Counted from the first letter of the stretch, positions 8,730-17,338 are shown. The stretch: 64,000 nucleotides of DNA from JASLMY01 sp965226475 (GCA_965226475.1 CBDDDJ010000004.1:372001-436000); one strand, 5' to 3'. The notes: generated by a model from the sequence alone, not told the origin. Translations and numbers: made by a program.

Positions 8730-11171
8730 TCAAAGCCGCGCGCGGCGCAGGCGGAGCGCGTTGGCGACGACGGAAACCGAACTCAGGCTCATGGCGGCGG
8801 CGGCGATCATGGGGTTCAGCGACAAGCCGAACAGCGGAAAGAAGACGCCGGCGGCGATCGGAACGCCGAGCGCGTTGTAGACGAAGGCGAAAAACAGGTT
8901 CTGCCGGATATTGCGCATGGTGGCGCGGCTCAACCGCCGGGCCCGGACGATTCCGCCGAGATCGCCCTTCACCAAGGTGACGCCGGCGCTTTCCATCGCC
9001 ACGTCCGTGCCGCTCCCCATGGCGATGCCGATATCGGCCAGGGCCAGCGCGGGCGCGTCGTTGACGCCGTCTCCCGCCATCGCCACGACGCGCCCCGCCT
9101 CCCGCAGGCGGCGTACCACCTCGCTCTTCTGCTCGGGCAGAACGTCCGCCTCCACGTCGTCGATGCCCAGCCGCCGTGCCACGGCCTCGGCCGTCGTGCG
9201 GTTGTCGCCCGTCAGCATGACGACCCGGACGCCGTCGCTCGCCAGCGCGGCCAGCGCCGCCGGGGTGGTCTCCTTGATCGGGTCGGCCACGGCGATCAGG
9301 CCGGCGGCGCGCCCGTTGACGGCGAGGAACATGGCCGTCGCCCCGTCGCTCCGCAGCCGTTCGGCCTCGGGATCGAGGGGGCCGGTTTCGATCTCGCGCT
9401 CGACCATCAGCGCATGATTGCCCAGGGCGACCTCGTCGTCGCCGAGGCGGGCCATAACGCCCTTGCCGGTCACGGAACGGAAGTCGCGGACCCCGCGAAG
9501 CTCGATCCCCCTGGCCTTGGCGCCGGAGACGATGGCGTCCGCGAGCGGGTGTTCGCTCGCTTGCTCCAGACCGGCGGCCATGGCGAGCAGCGCGTCTTCC
9601 CGCCATTCACCGATTGCGACAACGGTCTCGAGCTCGGGCTTGCCGGCGGTCAGGGTGCCCGTCTTGTCGACGACGAGGGTGTCGACCTTTTCGAACCGCT
9701 CCAGCGCCTCGGCATTCTTGATCAAAACGCCGAGCCGCGCGCCCCGCCCGACACCGACCATGATCGACATCGGGGTCGCCAGGCCGAGCGCGCAAGGACA
9801 GGCGATGATCAACACGGAAACGGCGGCGACGAGCGCGTAGGCCAGCGCGGGCGCCGGACCGATGAGGGCCCAAACGACGAAGGCGACGGCGGCGACCAGC
9901 AGCACGGCGGGAACGAAATATCCGGCGACGGAATCGGCGAGCCGCTGGATCGGCGCCCGGGAGCGCTGTGCCTCCGCGACCATTTGCACGATCCTCGCCA
10001 GCATCGTCTCGCGGCCGACTTTCTCGGCGCGCATGACGAGGCCGCCGGTGCCGTTGATGGTCCCGCCGACGAGCGGCGCGCCCTCGGTCTTTTCGACCGG
10101 GATCGCTTCGCCGCTGACCATCGATTCATCGACCGAGCCATGACCCTCCAGGACCACGCCATCAACCGGGACCCGGTCGCCCGGCCGCACGCGCAGCCGG
10201 TCGCCGGCCTCGACCCGGTCGAGCGCGACTTCGCGGGCTTCCCCGTCCTCGCCCACTCGCCAGGCCGTCTTCGGGGCGAGGTCCAGCAACGCCTTCAGGG
10301 CGCCGCTGGTGCGTTCCCGCGCGCGCAACTCCAGAACCTGGCCGAGCAGCACGAGTGTCGTGATCACGGCCGCCGCCTCGAAATAAAGCCCGACGCGGCC
10401 GTCGTCCAGCCGGAAGCCTCGCGGAAACAGGTCGGGCGCCAGCACCGCCACCAGACTGTAGAGGAAGGCCGTGCCGGTCCCGATGGCGACCAGCGTGAAC
10501 ATGTTGAGGTGGCCGGTCCAAATCGAGCGCCAGCCGCGCGCGAAAAAGGGCCATCCCGCCCACAGCGTCACCGGCGTCGCCAGTGCCAGTTGCGCCCAGG
10601 GGTTCCAGCCGCCCTCGAGCAGCGTGGCCAACCCGGGCACGATTTCGCCCATCGCCATGACGAGGAGCGGCACGGTCAGAATCGCGCCGATGCGGAAGCG
10701 GCGCGTCATGTCGATCAGCTCGGGATTGGGCGCGGCCTCGAGGGAAACCGTGACGGGCTCGAGCGCCATTCCGCAAATCGGGCAATCGCCCGCTTCGTCC
10801 CGCATGCTCTCGGGGTGCATGGGGCAGGTGAATCGGGTTCGGGTTGCCGGCGGGACGAAACTCGGCTCCAGGGCCATGCCGCATTTCGGGCAGGGGGCCG
10901 GCACCTCGCTCGCCACCTCCGGGCACATGGGACAGATGTATTCCGCCGCATCGCTCCCGTCGTGATCATGCGCCTCCGGCGGACGACCGGCCCCGGCGGG
11001 ATCGAAATAGCGTTCCGGGTCCCGTTCGAATTTCGATCGGCAGCCGGCGCAACAGAAGACGTAACGCGCGCCGTCGTATTCGAGGACGTGCTTCGCCGTG
11101 TCGGGATCGACCGTCATTCCGCAAACGGGATCGGTGGTGCGTTCGGCCGTCTCGGGGTTCAGGCTGGACAT
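8730..11171 (-). CDS. copA: Copper-translocating P-type ATPase with YHS and zinc-ribbon-like N-terminal domains
   Basis: An 813-residue P1B-type ATPase exporting Cu(I) across the inner membrane. The N-terminus has a YHS domain (TDPVCGMTVDPDTAKH, FCCAGCRSKFERDPERYF) and then two heavy-metal-binding modules of the CPMCPEV...CPKCGMAL and CPMHPES...CPICGMAL type, instead of classical GMxCxxC domains. Eight membrane helices include the CPC motif (Cys458-Pro-Cys460). The phosphorylated aspartate is Asp502 in DKTGT, with the SEHPLA histidine, GDNRTT and GDGVNDAPAL following. The protein is complete. Its upstream region has a MerR-type promoter (11222-11252), but the adjacent regulator is truncated. 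Silver transport cannot be excluded. Confidence 0.95.
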   Translation of the reverse strand: MSSLNPETAERTTDPVCGMTVDPDTAKHVLEYDGARYVFCCAGCRSKFERDPERYFDPAGAGRPPEAHDHDGSDAAEYICPMCPEVASEVPAPCPKCGMALEPSFVPPATRTRFTCPMHPESMRDEAGDCPICGMALEPVTVSLEAAPNPELIDMTRRFRIGAILTVPLLVMAMGEIVPGLATLLEGGWNPWAQLALATPVTLWAGWPFFARGWRSIWTGHLNMFTLVAIGTGTAFLYSLVAVLAPDLFPRGFRLDDGRVGLYFEAAAVITTLVLLGQVLELRARERTSGALKALLDLAPKTAWRVGEDGEAREVALDRVEAGDRLRVRPGDRVPVDGVVLEGHGSVDESMVSGEAIPVEKTEGAPLVGGTINGTGGLVMRAEKVGRETMLARIVQMVAEAQRSRAPIQRLADSVAGYFVPAVLLVAAVAFVVWALIGPAPALAYALVAAVSVLIIACPCALGLATPMSIMVGVGRGARLGVLIKNAEALERFEKVDTLVVDKTGTLTAGKPELETVVAIGEWREDALLAMAAGLEQASEHPLADAIVSGAKARGIELRGVRDFRSVTGKGVMARLGDDEVALGNHALMVEREIETGPLDPEAERLRSDGATAMFLAVNGRAAGLIAVADPIKETTPAALAALASDGVRVVMLTGDNRTTAEAVARRLGIDDVEADVLPEQKSEVVRRLREAGRVVAMAGDGVNDAPALALADIGIAMGSGTDVAMESAGVTLVKGDLGGIVRARRLSRATMRNIRQNLFFAFVYNALGVPIAAGVFFPLFGLSLNPMIAAAAMSLSSVSVVANALRLRRARL

Positions 11172-11221
11172 GGCTGTCCCTCCAATCTGGGATACGGCGT
11201 CGCCCGATCGCGCATGCCCCC

Positions 11222-11252
11222 AATATGGCGCTTACAGTTACGGGAAGGTCAA
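11222..11252 (-). promoter_or_regulatory. MerR/CueR-type promoter of copA
   Basis: On the minus strand a -35 TTGACC (11247-11252) and a -10 CATATT (11222-11227) are separated by 19 bases, the over-long spacer that defines MerR-family-controlled promoters. The spacer begins TTCCCGTAACTG, close to the CCTTCCC...CTGG half of known CueR sites; the right half (TAAGCG) is less conserved. It lies about 50 bases upstream of the copA start. Confidence 0.7.
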
Positions 11253-11285
11253 GGACGGGCGATGCGGCTCGAACCCGATCCGCGT

Positions 11286-11672
11286 CTAGAAAACTCCGTT
11301 GGCCTTTTGCAGGGCCCGAACGTAGGTGACGATGGTCTTCAGTTGCTGGTCGGTGATCCCCGCCACGGGCTTCATGTCGCCGAACCGCCAGTGATGCGCC
11401 CGAACGCCCTGCTTGGCCGCCCGGAAGAAGGCGGCATCGCCGTGATGTCCGGGGTGGTAGACACGATGCAGGAACGTCGGCCCCGTATCCGTGCCGACAC
11501 CGTTCGCGCCGTGGCATTTGGCGCAGAAGTGGTCGTAGTTCATTTTCCCGAGGTTCAGCTTCGGCGTCATCTCCAGCAACTCGACACCTTGCGCCGGCAC
11601 CCCGGCCAACGAGACCGCGCCGGCGATGAGGGCGAGAGCGGCGAGCTTGCGAGTCGACTTATTTCCGTACAT
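11286..11672 (-). CDS. Small periplasmic c-type cytochrome
   Basis: A 128-residue exported monohaem cytochrome c. A signal peptide (KSTRKLAALALIAGAVSLAG, cut near VPAQG) precedes the haem-attachment motif CAKCHGANGVGTDTGP; the likely axial Met is in FGDMKPVAGITDQQL. The C-terminal helix KTIVTYVRALQ is typical of class I cytochromes. It lies between the Cys-rich exported protein and copA, all on the minus strand, which links it to copper handling or the respiratory side of that response. Its electron partner is unknown. The gene ends about 35 bases before the copA promoter. Confidence 0.88.
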   Translation of the reverse strand: MYGNKSTRKLAALALIAGAVSLAGVPAQGVELLEMTPKLNLGKMNYDHFCAKCHGANGVGTDTGPTFLHRVYHPGHHGDAAFFRAAKQGVRAHHWRFGDMKPVAGITDQQLKTIVTYVRALQKANGVF

Positions 11673-11755
11673 TGGCGTTCCTTCCCGAGTATAGGGGGTT
11701 GATCGCGCGCGCCTTAATCGACGCGGGCAGATCGGCTCGAAAAATCGGAAGATCG

Positions 11756-12088
11756 TCAGATCCGCGGTGGCGGGAATTCAACCTCGGGACGCTGGCCTTC
11801 GAGCCAGACATCGGCCATGACCAGCAGGGGGCCGGCGTCGCAGCGAAGACCGCGCTCGCGCTTCGTGCCCGGCGCCAGCCAGTCGGTCCCGCAATGGCTT
11901 GAAGAGGCCACGCAGCAGCCACCGCTTCCCTCGTCCGGGCAGGCGCCATCGTCGCAGTCCGTCGCCATTGGATCGCCGTCCATGGCCATGGCGTCGGTCA
12001 TGCCGTCATATCCGCCGGAGGCCGAGCCGGCCGAAAGTGGCGCGGCGGCGAGGGCCAGAAGCAGGAAAAGAGATACGATTGAGCTCAT
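11756..12088 (-). CDS. Exported Cys/Asp/Met-rich small protein, probably metal-associated
   Basis: A 110-residue protein with a clear signal peptide (SSIVSLFLLLALAAAPLSAG), then a Met/Asp-rich segment (YDGMTDAMAMDGDPMATDCD) and a cysteine cluster (CDDGACPDE..GCCVASSSHC). No named family was recognised. Metal-binding residue density and its place at the head of the cytochrome-copA block suggest a periplasmic copper-binding or sensing role; this is inference. It is followed by an 83-base gap to the cytochrome gene, in which TATACT could be a -10 element. Confidence 0.65.
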   Translation of the reverse strand: MSSIVSLFLLLALAAAPLSAGSASGGYDGMTDAMAMDGDPMATDCDDGACPDEGSGGCCVASSSHCGTDWLAPGTKRERGLRCDAGPLLVMADVWLEGQRPEVEFPPPRI

Positions 12089-12230
12089 AACGGCGTATAT
12101 CTGTTCTCGAACCGGACCGGGGTCAAGCCATGAATTTAGCTATTTTGGTCACGCCGTTGCGTAGGAGGGGGTGAACCGATCGGCGACGCGCCACATAAAA
12201 TACTCCACAACACGAGGGGGAGGGTGGAAC

Positions 12231-12617
12231 ATGCACATCACCGCAATCTATGCGGCATTGCTGGGGTTCCTGTTGATTTTTCTGTCGGCGCGGGTGATCG
12301 CCGGGCGCCGGGCCGGCGGCATCAGCCTCGGCACCGGCGGCGATCCCCTGTTCGAGCGTCGCGTCCGCGCGCAGGGCAACTTCGCCGAGTACGCGCCGTT
12401 CGGCCTGATGCTGTTGTTGGTGTTGGAGACGGGCGGCACCGAGGCCTGGGTGCTGCACGGGCTCGGCGCCTTGCTTCTGGTGGGACGGCTGCTGCACGCC
12501 TATGTCCTGGCGATGACGGCGGAGGACGGATTCGGGTGCGTTGCCGGAATGATCTTGACCCTCGCCATGCTCGGGATTTCCGCGGCGATGAGCCTGCGGC
12601 TCTCGCTGATGGCATGA
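12231..12617 (+). CDS. MAPEG-family integral membrane protein
   Basis: A 128-residue four-helix membrane protein of the MAPEG (eicosanoid/glutathione metabolism) family. It has the N-terminal helix ITAIYAALLGFLLIFLSARVI, the conserved ERRVRAQGNFAEYAPFGLMLL signature and two further hydrophobic helices, which is full length for bacterial members. ATG 12231 follows GGGGGAGGG closely. Bacterial MAPEG proteins are mostly uncharacterised; glutathione transferase or peroxidase activity is known for some. The MBL gene starts ten bases after it, so they may be co-transcribed. Confidence 0.9.
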   Translation: MHITAIYAALLGFLLIFLSARVIAGRRAGGISLGTGGDPLFERRVRAQGNFAEYAPFGLMLLLVLETGGTEAWVLHGLGALLLVGRLLHAYVLAMTAEDGFGCVAGMILTLAMLGISAAMSLRLSLMA

Positions 12618-12627
12618 TGCCCGGACC

Positions 12628-13626
12628 ATGAGCGCGCCTGCCCACCACCTCCCCGACGGGACGTATCGCAATCCGCCCGGCAGTCCGGTGCGCACGCATA
12701 CCACCACCGGCTTGTTCCGCTTCCTCTGGCGCCAGACCGTCGAGCGTCACCGTCCCGCGCCCGCCGATGGCCTGATGGTGGCGCCGGAGGCCGCGACGAC
12801 GGCGCTTGCCGCCGCCGGCAATCCCTCGCTCACCTGGCTCGGCCACGCGAGCTTTCTGATCCGCCTGGACGGTCAGACCATCCTGACCGATCCCTATCTC
12901 TCTCCCCGCGCCGGACCCTGGGTCTTCGGGCCCGAGCGCTTCGCCCCGCCGCCGATCGCGGTCGAGGACCTGCCGCCGATCGACCTACTGGTGGTGAGCC
13001 ACAACCATTACGACCACCTGGACCTCCCCGCCATAGACCGACTTCGTGGCAAGGCGCGGACGACCGTTGCGGTCCCCCTTGGCCTCGCCGGCTATTTCGC
13101 CAATCGCGGCTTTGCCCGGGTGGTCGAACTCGATTGGTGGGAGGGCGCGCGGGTCGGGCCCCTGGAGGTGACGGCGCTGCCGGCGGTGCACTTCTCGCGC
13201 CGGGGGCTTTTCGACCGCAACCGCACGCTTTGGGCCAGTTTCCGGGTTGCCGGCCGCGACCTGAAGCTCTGGTTTTCCGGCGATACCGCGGCCGGGCCCG
13301 TCTTCGAGGAGATTGGTCGTCGCGCCGGCCCCTTCAACCTGGCCCTGATCGGCATCGGCGCGTATGAACCGCGCCGGATCATGAAGGCCTCGCACGCGAC
13401 GCCGGAGGAAGCGATCGAGATCGCCCGCGCGGTCCGTGCCCGCCGGGCGGTCGGCATGCACTGGGGCACGGTGAAGTTGACGCAGGAGGATCCTTTCGAG
13501 GCCGCCCCCCGTTTCCGACGCGCCGCCCACGACGCCGGCTATGGCGAGGAGAACGCCTGGATCATGCGGATCGGCGAGACGCGGGAACTCGCGGCGCTCC
13601 GCCACGAGGGGCTCGCGGCGGAATGA
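12628..13626 (+). CDS. MBL-fold hydrolase, NAPE-PLD/UlaG-like
   Basis: A 332-residue zinc hydrolase. The early strand LTWLGHASFLIRLDGQTILTDP and the metal motif VVSHNHYDHLD place it in the group of beta-lactamase-fold proteins that includes N-acylphosphatidylethanolamine phospholipase D and UlaG. Further ligands are in AVHFSRRGLFD, FSGDTAAGP and VGMHWGTVKL. No signal peptide. Its stop overlaps the ATG of the next MBL-fold gene (ATGA), so they are translationally coupled. The true substrate is unknown. Confidence 0.9.
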   Translation: MSAPAHHLPDGTYRNPPGSPVRTHTTTGLFRFLWRQTVERHRPAPADGLMVAPEAATTALAAAGNPSLTWLGHASFLIRLDGQTILTDPYLSPRAGPWVFGPERFAPPPIAVEDLPPIDLLVVSHNHYDHLDLPAIDRLRGKARTTVAVPLGLAGYFANRGFARVVELDWWEGARVGPLEVTALPAVHFSRRGLFDRNRTLWASFRVAGRDLKLWFSGDTAAGPVFEEIGRRAGPFNLALIGIGAYEPRRIMKASHATPEEAIEIARAVRARRAVGMHWGTVKLTQEDPFEAAPRFRRAAHDAGYGEENAWIMRIGETRELAALRHEGLAAE

Positions 13627-14362
13627 GCGTCACCGTCACCTTCGCCGGTTCGGGCGACGCCTTCGGCGTCGGCGGCCGCTTTCAGACCTGCATCCTGGTC
13701 GAGGCGCCGGGCTACCGCTTCGCCATCGACTTCGGCGCCTCCAGCCTGGTGGCGCTGGCCAAGCTGGGGGTCGACCACAACGATCTCGACGCGGTGCTGC
13801 TGACCCACCTGCATGGCGCCACTGCGGCGGGGTGCCGTTCCTGCTGCTGGACGCCATGCTCGGCGCCAGGCGGAGGCGCCCGCTCACCATCGCCGGCCCG
13901 CGCGACTGCGAGCGCCGCCAGGCGCACATCACCGAGGCGCTGTTTCCGGGCGCCGGAGAGATGTCGCCGAAGTTTCCGCTGGCCTACCGCGAACTGGGGA
14001 CGTTGCGTCGCGAGACCTTGGGCCCGCTGATGATCACCGCCTATCCGGCGGCCCACGCCGGGGCGACGAATCCGACCTCGCTCCGGGTCGAGGTCGCCGG
14101 CAAGACCGTCTCCTATACCGGCGACAGCGCCTGGACCAGCCACATGCCGGCGCTGGCGGAGGGCGCGGATCTCTTCATCGCCGAATGCTATCAATATGAA
14201 CGGCTGGTACAGGGCCACCTGAACTATTCCGACCTCCAGGCACATGGCCATGAGCTGGCGCCAAAGCGCATGATCCTCACCCATTTCGGCCGCGACATGC
14301 TGGCGGCGCGCGACGCGGTGCCGGAGGAGACGGCCCACGACGGCCTGGTGATCGCGCTCTGA
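13623..14362 (+). pseudogene. Frameshifted MBL-fold hydrolase
   Basis: Reads MSVTVTFAGSGDAFGVGGRF from ATG 13623 up to LLTHLHG, then leaves frame. The frame resumes one base later as GGVPFLLLDAMLGARRRRPL and runs to TGA 14362. A single missing base between 13818 and 13819 explains it: restoring an A gives LTHLHGDHCGGVPFL, the normal HxHxDH metal motif. The lesion therefore falls exactly in the catalytic motif. The rest (SYTGDSAWTSHM, LNYSDLQAHGHEL, LTHFGRDML) is undamaged, which suggests a recent event or a sequencing error. ATGA overlap with the preceding gene implies it was part of that operon. Confidence 0.85.
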
Positions 14363-14389
14363 GGGGGTCGCGCTGGCGGAACGTCCGGC

Positions 14390-15253
14390 CTATTCGATCA
14401 CCACCAGGGTGCGGAGTTCGATGCTCTCGCGGGGCGGGGTCCCTTCGTCCGTGCCGTCGAGTTCGAAGGCGCTGTGTGGCGTGAAGCGGGCGCGGCCATC
14501 ATCCAGGCTGTCCCAGCCCTTGATCAGCATGACCTCGTCTGACGTCATCAGCGGTGCGTAGTACCAGCGCTGCCCCGGCGCATGCGCCAGGTGGTAGATC
14601 TCGCCGACCCGGTCGGGGAAGATCTGGTCGGTCGCGACGAGTTCGCCTGGCGCGACGCTCGCGGCATCGGCCAGTGCCAGCGGCGCGCGCCGGACGGGGC
14701 CGCGGATCGGCCGCCAGGTGTTGATCTGGATGATCCGCGCGCCGGCCTTTTCCAGCCGTGCGGCCTCCGCCTCGCCCAGGATGTCCCTGACCCGTTGCGG
14801 GCCGCTTTTCGCCGTGTAGTCGACATGGACGCGCCGGGCGGGACCGCGCAAGCCCTCGGGATTGGCGGCGCCGCCGCCACCGTCCGAACGCCTCGTCACA
14901 TCGAAGATCGCGACCCGGCTGGCGCCGAAGCGCGCCTTCAGCAGCGCCTCGGTCTCGGCGTAGTAGTCCGTGGCGACGGCCTCGTCATCATAAAGGTCGG
15001 CGACGGCGGTCTTGTGGTGCACGAGTTCGAAGCCCTCGCGATCGACCGAGGGCGCCTCGCCGAGCGCCCGCATGTCGTGGACCGGCACTTCGCGGATTTC
15101 CGCGTCGAAGTGGAATTTCGGCCGGTCGCCGGTGAGCGCCGCGCTGTGGATTATCGGTTTCCTCGACTGCGGGCGGATGAAGGTGAGGGCGCCGCTCACG
15201 TCGCTGCTGGAGCCGGCGTGCTGGACGGTCGGGGTGGCAAGCATCTGGTTCAT
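14390..15253 (-). CDS. CmcJ/NvfI-family oxidoreductase
   Basis: A 287-residue protein matching the CmcJ/NvfI family, Fe(II)/2-oxoglutarate-type enzymes linked to cephamycin methoxylation and fungal meroterpenoids. Family-typical segments are VHVDYTAKSGPQRV, INTWRPIRGPV, GEIYHLAHAPGQRWYYAP, LIKGWDS and ARFTPHSAFE. Many bacteria carry such genes outside any antibiotic cluster, so the substrate is unknown. Start 15253 was preferred over an in-frame alternative at 15283. A LysR regulator lies 118 bases upstream in the same direction and may control it. Confidence 0.85.
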   Translation of the reverse strand: MNQMLATPTVQHAGSSSDVSGALTFIRPQSRKPIIHSAALTGDRPKFHFDAEIREVPVHDMRALGEAPSVDREGFELVHHKTAVADLYDDEAVATDYYAETEALLKARFGASRVAIFDVTRRSDGGGGAANPEGLRGPARRVHVDYTAKSGPQRVRDILGEAEAARLEKAGARIIQINTWRPIRGPVRRAPLALADAASVAPGELVATDQIFPDRVGEIYHLAHAPGQRWYYAPLMTSDEVMLIKGWDSLDDGRARFTPHSAFELDGTDEGTPPRESIELRTLVVIE

Positions 15254-15371
15254 GGAGCTGATCCTCGTTTGGCGGGCCGACACGGGCCTCGCGATATCCT
15301 GTCAGGGCGACAGATGGCCCTTTAGGCGGCGGAATGCGATCGAGTTCGCTTCACCATGACATGAATTTTCT

Positions 15372-16298
15372 TCAAGACGAGGACGCGTCCGGCTCGCCTC
15401 GCCAGGCGGCGCCCGCCTTGAGCAGCCAGCGCTCCACCCGGCGCGCGGCGGCGGTCGGCGTGGCTCCTTCGGCCTTGCAGAGGTAATAGGCCGCACCGGT
15501 CGGATCGGCGGCACCGAAAGGGGCGACGAGGCGGCCCTTCTCGAGCCAGTCGTCGACCACCGGGCGCCGGCCCATGGCGAGGCCGTGGCCGTTCGCCGCC
15601 ACCTGCAGGGCCTGTTCCTGCACGTCGAGCACGACCGAGTCGGCGAGCGCCGGCGGATCGAGGCCGTGGGCGCGGGCCCATTCCTCCCATTCGTCGGGAA
15701 AATTGCCACTGACGATGAAACGAACGTTGCCGAGCAGTCGGGCCTCGGGCTGGCCGTCGGGGGCGGCGAGATAGCCGGGGGCGCAGACCGGCATCGCCGT
15801 CTCCTCCAACAGAAAGCGGGCCTCGAGTCCGGGCCAGTCGCCGCCGCCGTGGCGGATGGCGAGGTCGACCCGCTCGCGGCGCAGGTCGATCACCCGGGTC
15901 GAGGTGATCAGTTGCAATTCGATCTCGGGCCTCGCGCGCTCGAAGGCGCCAAGGCGGGGGATCAGCCAGGTGGCGGCGAGCGATGGGGGCAGGGTCAGGC
16001 GGCAGACTCCGCGTCCGTCGCGCGGGCGGATCGCCTCGCTCGCCGCCTGGATCCGCAAAAGTGCCGGCTCGATCTCCTCCAGATAGCGCCTGCCCGTCTC
16101 GGTCAGCCGCCTCCGGCCGCCCGAACGGTCGAACAGCGTCACCTGCAGAAACCCTTCCAGCCGTTTCACCTGATGCGAGATGGCGGACTCGGTAATGCCC
16201 AGGCTCGCCGCCGCGTCCCGGTAGCGCTCATGCGTCGCGGCGGCGTGGAACGCCCGGAGCGCCGCGAAAGGCGGCAAGGAGATTCCCCGCTCGGTCAT
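15372..16298 (-). CDS. LysR-family transcriptional regulator (GcvA-like)
   Basis: A 308-residue regulator. The N-terminal winged helix (LPPFAALRAFHAAATHERYR, DAAASLGITESAISHQVKRLE) is followed by a substrate-binding domain with the GcvA-like LPPSLAATWLIPRLGAF and the AIRHGGGDWPGL segment. An IS1595 copy is inserted so that its 8-bp target duplication begins on the last base of the start codon complement (16298). The natural 5' leader and promoter now lie beyond 17331, more than 1 kb away. The sequence before the ATG (GAGCCTTCGGTT) is IS end plus duplication, with no ribosome binding site. Expression would need read-through from the transposase. Confidence 0.93.
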   Translation of the reverse strand: MTERGISLPPFAALRAFHAAATHERYRDAAASLGITESAISHQVKRLEGFLQVTLFDRSGGRRRLTETGRRYLEEIEPALLRIQAASEAIRPRDGRGVCRLTLPPSLAATWLIPRLGAFERARPEIELQLITSTRVIDLRRERVDLAIRHGGGDWPGLEARFLLEETAMPVCAPGYLAAPDGQPEARLLGNVRFIVSGNFPDEWEEWARAHGLDPPALADSVVLDVQEQALQVAANGHGLAMGRRPVVDDWLEKGRLVAPFGAADPTGAAYYLCKAEGATPTAAARRVERWLLKAGAAWRGEPDASSS

Positions 16299-16305
16299 AA
16301 CCGAA
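16298..16305. repeat. 8-bp target-site duplication (left copy)
   Basis: TAACCGAA, repeated exactly at 17331-17338 on the other side of the IS1595 element. It overlaps the LysR start codon. Confidence 0.95.
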
Positions 16306-17330
16306 GGCTCAATTCGTGAATTGTATGCGTCACCTTGTTACGGCGGCGGCGAGGCAGGCTCGGTCATTGGCGCCGGGGGCGAGGCCGACGAGGTGGAACC
16401 AGCTCAGGTAGTTGTCCAGATAGCGGGTGGCGATGCCGCGGCGGGGACGCAGGAAGTCCTTCAACCGGCTGTGGCGGCTGTTCACCGTCTGCACATGCAG
16501 ATCGCCCCGAACCCGTTCCCCCATCGAGCGGTTGAGTGCTTCGTGGCTCACCCCGAGCGCGGCGGCGCAAGGTGGATAGCTCGCGCCACCGTCGGAGACC
16601 AGCAGGGCGTCCTTCGCGACCACCGGGTCGAGAGCAGCCGTGAGCGCCGCCGCGTCGACCCTGGGCAGCACCGCGCTCACCGTCGTCCCGCTCCGGTCCG
16701 CCGCCATGAGAACCGGCACCTGCTCGCGCGAGAGGCCGCGCTTCTTCGCCTTGCCGCCCCGCCGCCGTGCCTTGCGTCCCAGCCCGCGCGCGCCCTTCCG
16801 GCTCTCCAGGACGTAGGTCTCGTCCGCTTCCACGATCCCCTTGAGCACCTCCGAATCGCTCCGCGCCGCCGCCAGAAACCGGTGACGCCAGCGGAACGCC
16901 GTGCTCACCGCCACGTCGCAGCGCGCCGCCGAGGCCTTCACCGTCTCCCCCTCCGCCAGCGACGCCCCGAACGACAGCCAGCGTTCCTTGTGGTGCAGGC
17001 CCGACAGCGGCGTACCGGTCAGCGCGTTGAAGGTCCTGCCGCAGCCCTTGCACTGGTAGCGCCGCAGACCCCGCGCCATACCGCGCGAAACCGCCCCTTC
17101 GCTCGCGCAGTGCGGACAGCGCCGGGCCTCGTCCACACCAAGCTCGATCGCGGCCTTCGATGCCTCGCCTTCGCTCCGGCCCGACAGCACCGCGAGCGCC
17201 TCGTGCCGCTGCACGCGCGTCAGCCCGCGCGCCGCCGAAAGCCACACCTGGAAACCCTTGCCGTCCATGACCCAACCTCCTGACATTCCGGGCATTCCAT
17301 CACAAATGCATACGTTTCACAAATTGAGCC
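16306..17330 (-). mobile_element. IS1595-family element, copy 2, complete, 1025 bp
   Basis: Terminal inverted repeats GGCTCAATTTGTGAAACGTA and GGCTCAATTCGTGAATTGTA (read inwards) match at most positions over 23 bases. A perfect 8-bp duplication TAACCGAA lies at 16298-16305 and 17331-17338, the size expected for IS1595. This is the reference copy in the window: full-length transposase, intact ends. It points towards the LysR gene. Confidence 0.96.
16330..17268 (-). CDS. IS1595-family (ISXO2-like) transposase
   Basis: 312 residues. The N-terminal zinc ribbon (CPHCASEGAVSRG...YQCKGCGRTFNALTG) is followed by the DDE-like domain: Asp in VEADETYVLESRKG, Asp in LLVSDGGASY, then VNSRHSRLKDFL, where Asn replaces the usual Glu and Lys follows (DDNK pattern). 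ATG 17268 was chosen because AGGAGG precedes it by seven bases. Intact and probably functional. Confidence 0.96.
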   Translation of the reverse strand: MDGKGFQVWLSAARGLTRVQRHEALAVLSGRSEGEASKAAIELGVDEARRCPHCASEGAVSRGMARGLRRYQCKGCGRTFNALTGTPLSGLHHKERWLSFGASLAEGETVKASAARCDVAVSTAFRWRHRFLAAARSDSEVLKGIVEADETYVLESRKGARGLGRKARRRGGKAKKRGLSREQVPVLMAADRSGTTVSAVLPRVDAAALTAALDPVVAKDALLVSDGGASYPPCAAALGVSHEALNRSMGERVRGDLHVQTVNSRHSRLKDFLRPRRGIATRYLDNYLSWFHLVGLAPGANDRACLAAAVTR

Positions 17331-17338
17331 TAACCGAA
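17331..17338. repeat. 8-bp target-site duplication (right copy)
   Basis: TAACCGAA, identical to 16298-16305. Beyond it (17339-17406) lies the original upstream region of the LysR gene, now detached. Confidence 0.95.

Noticed and set aside
8604..11702. A 1032-codon plus-strand open frame
   Set aside because: It is the antisense of copA and the cytochrome gene; its composition (Arg/Asp/Gly/His-rich) is a by-product of G/C-rich third positions, with no family match.
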